From the NCBI RefSeq assembly GCF_006265225.1, contig NZ_VDCS01000005.1, positions 242,192-306,191 on the forward strand: DNA of 64,000 nucleotides, in the 5' to 3' direction. Every line of letters begins with the position of its first letter. The stretch's first letter is position 1. Positions 57,194 to 64,000 of this stretch are shown one piece after another. The stretch comes from Allotamlana fucoidanivorans. Its GTDB lineage: Bacteria; Bacteroidota; Bacteroidia; Flavobacteriales; Flavobacteriaceae. A model generated the notes under the pieces. The model made no database searches and was not told the origin of the DNA. It worked only from the letters and a program-made list of their open reading frames with translations. A program made the position numbers and the translations under genes.

Positions 57194-57217
57194 TCCTGCT
57201 TTAATTAAAAAGCAGGA
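57194..57217 (-). terminator. Terminator of the OmpA-family gene
   Basis: TCCTGCTTT and AAAGCAGGA arms; the T run is on the minus strand, 35 bases after the stop at 57252. Confidence 0.75.
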
Positions 57218-57251
57218 CTTTAAAATATTTCTTTTTAAATCAGACTTAAAT

Positions 57252-57956
57252 CTAATTTCCAGCCTCTTTTTTGGCCGCTTCTACCATATCTTCATTAGGC
57301 ACAATAACAATATTTACACGACGGTTCTTAGCTCTTCCTTCAACTGTTGAATTATCATATAGTGGTTTAGTTTCTCCAAACCAGTTTGTAGCAAGTCTAC
57401 CCGAACTTATACCATTTTGTTTTAAATAATTAGTCACGGCATAAGCCCTGTTTTTTGACAATGTCATATTATAATCCGCATCGCCTGTACTATCGGTATG
57501 CCCCACAACTAAAATATTCGTGTCAGTATTTTCTTTAAAAATACCAATCAACTTATTTAACGTGGTTTGAGAAGCCGTATTAATATTGTATTTATTCGTA
57601 GCGAAATACACACCACTACCGTCTTCAAAGGTTACAACAATACCTTGGTCTACACGCTCTACTTGTGCACCTGGTACTTCCTCTTCAATTTTTTGTGCCT
57701 GCTTATCCATTTTATCTCCAATAAGCACGCCAGCACCTCCACCAATGACACCTCCAATAACAGCACCTAACTCGCCATTACCACCTTTCCCAACATTATT
57801 ACCAATAATAGCTCCTAAAATAGCTCCCCCAGTAGCTCCAATAACAGCTCCTTTTTGTTTATTATTAGCATTTTGAACCGATTTACAATTCACCAAAGAA
57901 ACGGTTATCATCAAGCTAAATAATACCATTGAAATTTTTTTAATATATATTTTCAT
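57252..57956 (-). CDS. OmpA-family lipoprotein with glycine-zipper segment
   Basis: The ATG at 57956 precedes a lipobox (MVLFSLMITVSLVNCKS), so the longer frame to 58079, which runs into the next gene, is rejected; 234 residues remain. A Gly-zipper (GAVIGATGGAILGAIIGNNVGKGG) is followed by an OmpA peptidoglycan-binding domain (ILVVGHTDSTGDADYNMTLSKNRA, GRAKNRRVNIVI). It ties the outer membrane to the cell wall. The gene follows the lipocalin-like gene by 56 bases. Confidence 0.92.
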   Translation of the reverse strand: MKIYIKKISMVLFSLMITVSLVNCKSVQNANNKQKGAVIGATGGAILGAIIGNNVGKGGNGELGAVIGGVIGGGAGVLIGDKMDKQAQKIEEEVPGAQVERVDQGIVVTFEDGSGVYFATNKYNINTASQTTLNKLIGIFKENTDTNILVVGHTDSTGDADYNMTLSKNRAYAVTNYLKQNGISSGRLATNWFGETKPLYDNSTVEGRAKNRRVNIVIVPNEDMVEAAKKEAGN

Positions 57957-58012
57957 AGTTGTTATAAATTTAAAATTTGAGAATATTCTATTTTGAATTC
58001 CTAAATACTTTT

Positions 58013-58483
58013 TTACAGTTTTGTAAAATTCATGGTAATCACAAACGGTGAGCCATCCACAGAAACGGTTTGTTTCCATTGCATAGAAGTATCTGACAGT
58101 GCTGCCAGCCTTAATCGGAATCCACGATTGGTATCAGATTTACCTTTAGCATCGGTTGGTTTTAATAGAAAATCATAAAGTCCTGTAGTTTCATCCACCT
58201 CATCAATAGTAAAAATAAAATGACGCTCTCCACTACTACAGCCTACACCGTTTATGGTATATATACCTGTATTGTTGTTTGGAATAAATTGCCAAGTACT
58301 GTTTTCAAAACAGTCTTTATTTTCATCATTGAGCAATGTAACATTATAAGTTCCTGCTTTACTGTAAGTAATAGAACTTAAATTCCAATTTCCTTTAATG
58401 ACTTTTTTTGAAGTCCTTACAGTTTTTGAGCCACCACAAGCTAACAGACTTATGGTCATGCATAGCATTATTATTTTTTTCAT
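58013..58483 (-). CDS. Lipocalin-like lipoprotein
   Basis: Protein of 156 residues with a lipobox (MTISLLACGG) and the Bacteroidota lipocalin-like pattern: IKGNWNLSSITYS at the start, STWQFIPNNNTGIYTI in the middle and MNFTKL at the end. It may bind a small hydrophobic ligand. It is likely co-transcribed with the OmpA-family gene downstream. Confidence 0.85.
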   Translation of the reverse strand: MKKIIMLCMTISLLACGGSKTVRTSKKVIKGNWNLSSITYSKAGTYNVTLLNDENKDCFENSTWQFIPNNNTGIYTINGVGCSSGERHFIFTIDEVDETTGLYDFLLKPTDAKGKSDTNRGFRLRLAALSDTSMQWKQTVSVDGSPFVITMNFTKL

Positions 58484-58692
58484 AAAACGTTGTTTTTTGT
58501 TAGTTAAAATTAATCAATAAATAGGACACCTTCGTTAATAGAAGGTCACCTTTTTTTGTCCGTTAATTCTTTAATAATTACGAAAAGAATGCAAGCTTGG
58601 TTTACACCTTAACAAAGACTTAACAATCTTCATTAAGGTTACTAATCTTGAAAAACCTTAACTAACACAACGTAAGTAAAACATAAAATGCG

Positions 58693-60747
58693 TTAACTTA
58701 TTGGCAATCCGTTAGCTACATTTGTATCATCAGGATTGACGAAAACTAATTTACCATCGGTGTTTTCGGTCATTAAAATCATCCCCTGACTTTCAACGCC
58801 GCGCAAAGATCTGGGCGCCAAATTAACCAAAACAGTTACTTTTTTACCCACTACTTCTTCAGCGGTGAAACTTTCAGCAATACCAGACACTATAGTACGA
58901 ACATCAAGTCCCGTATCAACCTTTAGTACTAAAAGTTTTTTTGCTTTTGGCATTTTTTCGGCTCCAATAATGGTGCCTACACGAATATCTAATTTGGTAA
59001 AATCTTCAAACGTAATGGGATCTTTTTGAGGTTCTAACGCTTTATTAGCCGCTTCATTTGCTTTCTTACTCGCCTCTAATTTATCTAATTGCGCTTGAAT
59101 GGTAGCATCTTCAATTTTAGTGAATAGCAATTCTGCTTTTCCTATGTGATGACCTGTAGGCAGTAACACGCTTTTTTCAGAAATATCATTCCAGCTATTG
59201 TCTTGATAGGCCAAAATTCTTTTAAGTTTGATTGAAGTAAACGGTAAAAATGGTTCACTCAATGTGGCTAAAGCTGAAGCTATTTGGAGTGCTACATACA
59301 TAATAGTTTTTGTACGGTCTTCATCTACTTTAACCATTTTCCAAGGCTCAGCATCTGCCAAATATTTATTACCCAATCGAGCTAAATTCATTAGTTCTTG
59401 ACCCGCTTCCCTAAAACGGTAGCGCTCTATGGAGCTTGCAATCACATTTGGATAGGCTTTAACCGCAGCTAAAGCATCTGTATCTTCTTGGGTAAACTCT
59501 GAAGGTGTTGGCACAACACCATCATAATACTTATTGGTTAGCACCACAACACGATTTATGAAGTTTCCAAAAATAGCTACTAACTCATTATTGTTTCTGG
59601 CTTGAAAATCTTTCCAAGTAAAATCGTTATCTTTTGTTTCTGGAGCATTGGCCGTAAGTACATAGCGTAAAACATCTTGCTGCCCAGGAAAATCTTTTAA
59701 ATATTCAGGCAACCAAACTGCCCAGTTTTTAGATGTTGATAATTTATTGCCTTCTAAATTTAAAAACTCATTGGCAGGTACGTTATTTGGCATGATATAG
59801 CTGCCTTCTGCCTTCAACATAGATGGGAAGATGATACAGTGAAATACAATATTATCTTTTCCTATAAAATGCACCAATTTAGTGTCTTTATCTTTCCAAT
59901 ACAGTTCCCAATCTTTACCTTCTCTTTGTGCCCATTCTTTGGTAGATGAAATGTAACCAATAGGTGCATCAAACCACACGTAAAGCACTTTACCTTCACC
60001 GCCTTCAACAGGTACAGGAATACCCCAATCTAAATCGCGGGTTACCGCTCTTGGACGTAATCCATCATCAATCCATGATTTTACCTGACCATACACGTTA
60101 GGTTTCCAATCTTTTTTATGCCCTTCAAGAATCCATTCTTTAAGAAAAGCTTCATGTCTATCTAATGGCAAAAACCAATGTTTGGTTTGTTTTAAAGTGG
60201 GTGTATTTCCAGTTAATGCCGATTTCGGATTAATCAAATCGGTAGCATTATGGCTCGTGCCACAGTTTTCACATTGATCCCCATAACTTTCTTCATTTCC
60301 GCATTTAGGACAGGTTCCTATTACAAAACGATCAGCTAAAAACTGACTCGCTTTTTCATCGTATAATTGCTCTGTAGATTCTTCAATAAATTCGCCTTTA
60401 TCATACAAGGTTTTAAAAAACGATGAAGCCGTTTCATGATGAATAGGCGCCGAAGTACGGGAATAATTATCATAAGTAATTCCAAATTCTTCAAAAGATT
60501 GCTTGATAATGGCATGATATTTATCAACAATATCTTGCGGCGAAACACCTTCATTTTTTGCCTTTATAGTAATGGGTACACCATGCTCATCACTTCCTCC
60601 AATAAAAGCCACATCATTTCCAGTTAATCTTAAATAACGTACATAAATATCGGCGGGCACATAAACACCTGCTAAATGACCAATGTGAATAGGTCCATTG
60701 GTATAAGGTAATGCCGTAGTAACGGTATATCTTTTTGGATTACTCAT
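58693..60747 (-). CDS. metG: Methionine-tRNA ligase
   Basis: Protein of 684 residues with the HIGH motif in [14 protein letters not shown] (about 15-28), a Cys4 zinc knuckle ([18 protein letters not shown]), a KMSKS-like KLSTSKN, the anticodon-binding helical domain and a C-terminal EMAP-type tRNA-binding domain ([22 protein letters not shown]). It charges tRNA-Met. A TACTTTTG box lies 60 bases upstream. Confidence 0.98.
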   Translation of the reverse strand: MSNPKRYTVTTALPYTNGPIHIGHLAGVYVPADIYVRYLRLTGNDVAFIGGSDEHGVPITIKAKNEGVSPQDIVDKYHAIIKQSFEEFGITYDNYSRTSAPIHHETASSFFKTLYDKGEFIEESTEQLYDEKASQFLADRFVIGTCPKCGNEESYGDQCENCGTSHNATDLINPKSALTGNTPTLKQTKHWFLPLDRHEAFLKEWILEGHKKDWKPNVYGQVKSWIDDGLRPRAVTRDLDWGIPVPVEGGEGKVLYVWFDAPIGYISSTKEWAQREGKDWELYWKDKDTKLVHFIGKDNIVFHCIIFPSMLKAEGSYIMPNNVPANEFLNLEGNKLSTSKNWAVWLPEYLKDFPGQQDVLRYVLTANAPETKDNDFTWKDFQARNNNELVAIFGNFINRVVVLTNKYYDGVVPTPSEFTQEDTDALAAVKAYPNVIASSIERYRFREAGQELMNLARLGNKYLADAEPWKMVKVDEDRTKTIMYVALQIASALATLSEPFLPFTSIKLKRILAYQDNSWNDISEKSVLLPTGHHIGKAELLFTKIEDATIQAQLDKLEASKKANEAANKALEPQKDPITFEDFTKLDIRVGTIIGAEKMPKAKKLLVLKVDTGLDVRTIVSGIAESFTAEEVVGKKVTVLVNLAPRSLRGVESQGMILMTENTDGKLVFVNPDDTNVANGLPIS

Positions 60748-60806
60748 CTCTAAACTTCTATTATATCTTGTGAAACGCCTATGATGCGTTTTTTATTTGA
60801 AAGCCA

Positions 60807-60814
60807 CAAAAGTA
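60807..60814 (-). promoter_or_regulatory. Putative -7 box of metG
   Basis: TACTTTTG on the minus strand fits TAnnTTTG. Its -33 region would fall at the left arm of the inverted repeat that begins at 60834. Confidence 0.5.
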
Positions 60815-60833
60815 ATCATTTAAGCAGGCAATG

Positions 60834-60994
60834 ATACCATTTCCCTCGAGAATTTCCTGCAATAAAACGCCCTTTTTTCTTTCTATATCATAATAAAAAG
60901 AAACCGTAGCTAAGGCTATGCTTTATTTTTCCCATTCATATAAAGACAAAAATCATCATTTTCTTTTACAGCAAACCCTCGTGGGAAATGGTAT
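60834..60994. repeat. Inverted-repeat element between metG and the LD-carboxypeptidase gene
   Basis: A 29-base imperfect inverted repeat (about 24 identities, perfect 12-base outer part ATACCATTTCCC / GGGAAATGGTAT) brackets about 100 bases. The whole 161-base element could fold into a long hairpin and contains an inner AATAAAAAG...CTTTATTTTT stem. It fills most of the divergent gap. It could be an invertible segment, a MITE or a double-ended control structure. Confidence 0.6.
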
Positions 60995-61018
60995 TAGAAA
61001 AAAATGTACATTTACCTT

Positions 61019-62035
61019 ATGTCTAAAATACGTATTACTTTAAGCATATTTTGTATCATTCTTTCTTTGAGTATTCCAAGTAGTGTGGCACAAAATTCAA
61101 ACGAAATAAAACCAATGACCTTGAAACAACCACCCTATTTAAAAGTCGGGGATACCGTCATGATTGTAGCACCTTCAGGGATTTTAAAAAACCGTACCGC
61201 TGAAATTGAACATGCTAAAACTTTGTTGCAAAGCTGGGGGTTACAAGCCGTGGTTGGTACCCATGTTTTTAATCAAAATCATCATTTTGCAGGCACCGAT
61301 TATGAACGCTGTGAAGACTTTCAAATGGCCCTTGACCAGCGCAACATCAAAGCTATTTGGTGTGCCCGCGGTGGTTACGGTGCTGTAAGAATTTTAGACA
61401 AACTAGATTGGACATTATTTAAACAACACCCCAAATGGATTATAGGCTACTCTGATATTACAGCTATTCATAATGCCGTTCATAATTTAGGTATTCAATC
61501 TATGCACGCAATGATGTGCACTAGTCTTCAGGATGCACCTGAAACCATTCCACAGACTATTAGTTCATTTAGGGCAGCTCTCTTTGGAAATCAGCCAAAT
61601 TTCCAACTCGAAGGTTCAAAATATAACAACTCAGGAACCGTTACAGGACAACTTGTTGGTGGTAATTTAACTATATTACATACCATGTTGGGCTCAAAAA
61701 CCAGTATAGACACCTCAGGAAAGATTCTGTTTATTGAAGAAATCGGGGAATATAAGTATCATATTGATCGTATGTTTCAAAGCTTAAAACGGGCAGGATA
61801 TTTTGAAAATTGTAAAGGTGTCATTATTGGGGATATGACAAAAATTAAACGAAATACCACACCTTGGGGCACTAGTATAGAGCAGTTGATTATAGATGTT
61901 TTATCAGATTACCATTTCCCCATTGCGTTTAATATGCCTGCAGGTCATGATAAAGACAACAGGGCTTTGACACTAGGAAGATCCATTACATTAACAGTTA
62001 GTAAAGACAAATCGACGATTAATTTCATAGACTAA
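61019..62035 (+). CDS. LD-carboxypeptidase (S66 family)
   Basis: I favour the ATG at 61019 (an ATG at 61004 is also in frame), giving 338 residues with a signal peptide (FCIILSLSIPSSVAQ). S66 features: GDTVMIVAPSG, ARGGYGAVRIL, the nucleophile Ser in IIGYSDITAIH, Glu in LFIEEIGEYKYHIDRM and His in GHDKDNRALTLG. It trims the terminal D-alanine of tetrapeptides in peptidoglycan recycling. A weak hairpin begins at its stop codon. Confidence 0.93.
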   Translation: MSKIRITLSIFCIILSLSIPSSVAQNSNEIKPMTLKQPPYLKVGDTVMIVAPSGILKNRTAEIEHAKTLLQSWGLQAVVGTHVFNQNHHFAGTDYERCEDFQMALDQRNIKAIWCARGGYGAVRILDKLDWTLFKQHPKWIIGYSDITAIHNAVHNLGIQSMHAMMCTSLQDAPETIPQTISSFRAALFGNQPNFQLEGSKYNNSGTVTGQLVGGNLTILHTMLGSKTSIDTSGKILFIEEIGEYKYHIDRMFQSLKRAGYFENCKGVIIGDMTKIKRNTTPWGTSIEQLIIDVLSDYHFPIAFNMPAGHDKDNRALTLGRSITLTVSKDKSTINFID

Positions 62036-62080
62036 ACCGCCTGGAAGGAGTCCGTGGTTTATTTGATCTATTCAATAACT

Positions 62081-63151
<1,071 letters not shown>

Positions 63152-63184
63152 GAACATTGAATGCAGCTTGACAAAACTAAAACC

Positions 63185-63880
63185 ATGAAGAAAATCCTTT
63201 TATTTCTCTACACTTTCAGTTCATTATGTTTTAGCCAACAGATTTATATTTCTAATTCTGCAAGTATTACCTTGCATAACGGAAGCTCCCTAAATGCATT
63301 TGGTTTAGAAATTAGTCCAAATTCAACCTTCGTAATAACAGACAACATCCTTACTATATCTGATTCCCAAGTAACTGTATCTGAAGCAAAAACTTCAATT
63401 GCTAGAGTTTATAATATGGAAAAATCATTAAACGGATTTAATGGTATGATTTCCTTAAACTACCAAGATTCTGAAATTAATGGAGGCGATGAAGCTAATT
63501 TAAACATTGAAGTTTTGGCTAATAATATATGGACTAAATATGAGCCTTCTATTGTTAATCAAGTTTTAAATAATGTAAGCTATGATGGAATCTTTAATAA
63601 CCTTAACATGGATAAAGTGACGGCATCTGCTCCTGGTATTACGCTAAATATGAATGATGAAAAAATAGTGGATGACTTAGTTATATATCCTAACCCTGCT
63701 TCATCATTTATTAATATTAAAAGTAATAAAACTCTTTTGATACAAATCTACAATCTTCAAGGAAAGTTACTATTTGAAAATAATTTAAAAGTGATTGATT
63801 TAAGTAATTTATTTTCTGGAACATACATTATTAAAACAACTGATAGTAATTCTAATTATTCAAATACTTATAAATGCTGA
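63185..63880 (+). CDS. Short T9SS-sorted secreted protein
   Basis: The ATG at 63185 precedes a signal peptide (MKKILLFLYTFSSLCFSQ); 231 residues. The middle is beta-rich and unrecognised. The end is a T9SS type A sorting domain (LVIYPNPASSFINIKS, IYNLQGKLLFE, LFSGTYIIKTT), but it stops at NTYKC and not at the usual basic KxxK tail, two bases before the second transposase fragment. The decayed IS30 element ends 33 bases before the ATG, so its native promoter may be lost. Confidence 0.8.
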   Translation: MKKILLFLYTFSSLCFSQQIYISNSASITLHNGSSLNAFGLEISPNSTFVITDNILTISDSQVTVSEAKTSIARVYNMEKSLNGFNGMISLNYQDSEINGGDEANLNIEVLANNIWTKYEPSIVNQVLNNVSYDGIFNNLNMDKVTASAPGITLNMNDEKIVDDLVIYPNPASSFINIKSNKTLLIQIYNLQGKLLFENNLKVIDLSNLFSGTYIIKTTDSNSNYSNTYKC

Positions 63881-63882
63881 GT

Positions 63883-64000
63883 TCAACCCATAAGTGCAAC
63901 ACACTTATTATTTAGGACTTCAATAGGGTTATTATAATTAAACTTTCTAATAGGTCTGTAATTTAGTAATTTTTCAACTTCTTTTATTCTTTTGATTGAT
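63883..64000 (-). mobile_element. 3' end of a second transposase, IS30-like, cut by window edge
   Basis: The minus-strand frame ends at the stop at 63883-63885 with EKLLNYRPIRKFNYNNP and then EVLNNKCVALMG, the C-terminus expected for an IS30-family transposase. It is not a copy of the element at 62081. The rest lies beyond the window. Confidence 0.65.

Noticed and set aside
57586..57876. Plus-strand frame rich in Pro, Thr and Ser
   Set aside because: It is the complement of the Gly-zipper part of the OmpA-family gene.
57957..58079. N-terminal extension of the OmpA-family protein
   Set aside because: It would overlap the lipocalin-like gene and hide a clear lipobox that follows the ATG at 57956.

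Overview
The window looks like a chromosome segment of a marine-type member of the Flavobacteriaceae (Bacteroidota). Supporting signs: AT-rich DNA; start-proximal boxes of the Bacteroidota form TAnnTTTG instead of E. coli -10/-35 elements; proteins with type IX secretion (T9SS) C-terminal sorting domains; TonB-dependent receptors with carboxypeptidase-like N-terminal domains; a DUF4270 lipoprotein; atpD-atpC split from the other ATP synthase genes; short GTG and TTG starts. I cannot fix the genus from sequence alone.

Layout. 1-6031: two tandem minus-strand T9SS cell-surface proteins that share a LamG-like domain and a duplicated upstream region. 6323-11094: a tight minus-strand operon panC-panD-flippase-like protein-esterase-like protein-radA. 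11288-15837: a glycogen-synthase-like N-terminal half, a DUF4270 lipoprotein and glmS. 16141-20479: a TonB receptor plus a GDSL/SGNH lipoprotein. 20647-22531: atpD-atpC. 22712-23628: a YtxH / holin-like / short coiled-coil trio. 23747-27356: serine hydrolase, small lipoprotein, Crp/Fnr regulator, a beta-barrel protein and tRNA-Asn, with a second copy of the tRNA 3' end plus terminator 921 bp away. 27429-29617: rseP and a SCO protein.

29655-40653 is a metal region: feoA-feoB and a small Cys-rich membrane protein, a DUF1080 protein, a DtxR-family repressor divergent from a TonB receptor, a TroA-like binding protein, an ABC ATPase and two permeases that each carry a C-terminal winged-helix-like tail, then yraN. 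40658-45954: a TlpA-like thioredoxin protein, mfd and a TerB-like protein.

46220-52179 is a sugar locus: a GH29 fucosidase lipoprotein, an AraC regulator, and an operon of PfkB kinase, FucI-like isomerase and class II aldolase. Together these make a plausible isomerase-kinase-aldolase route for a sugar released by the fucosidase; the substrate is not certain. 52242-60747: tex, a 53-residue Lys/Cys-rich protein, ferritin, an AhpD-like protein, a 51-residue Cys protein, an AraC regulator, an OmpA-family lipoprotein, a lipocalin-like lipoprotein and metG. An inverted-repeat element sits between metG and an LD-carboxypeptidase gene. The right edge holds a decayed IS30-family element, a short T9SS protein and the end of a second transposase.

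No CRISPR array, phage, restriction or obvious defence system was seen. The best candidates for something undescribed are the unassigned sugar route, the duplicated regulatory region at the left edge, the tRNA-Asn end duplication, and the inverted repeat between metG and the carboxypeptidase.
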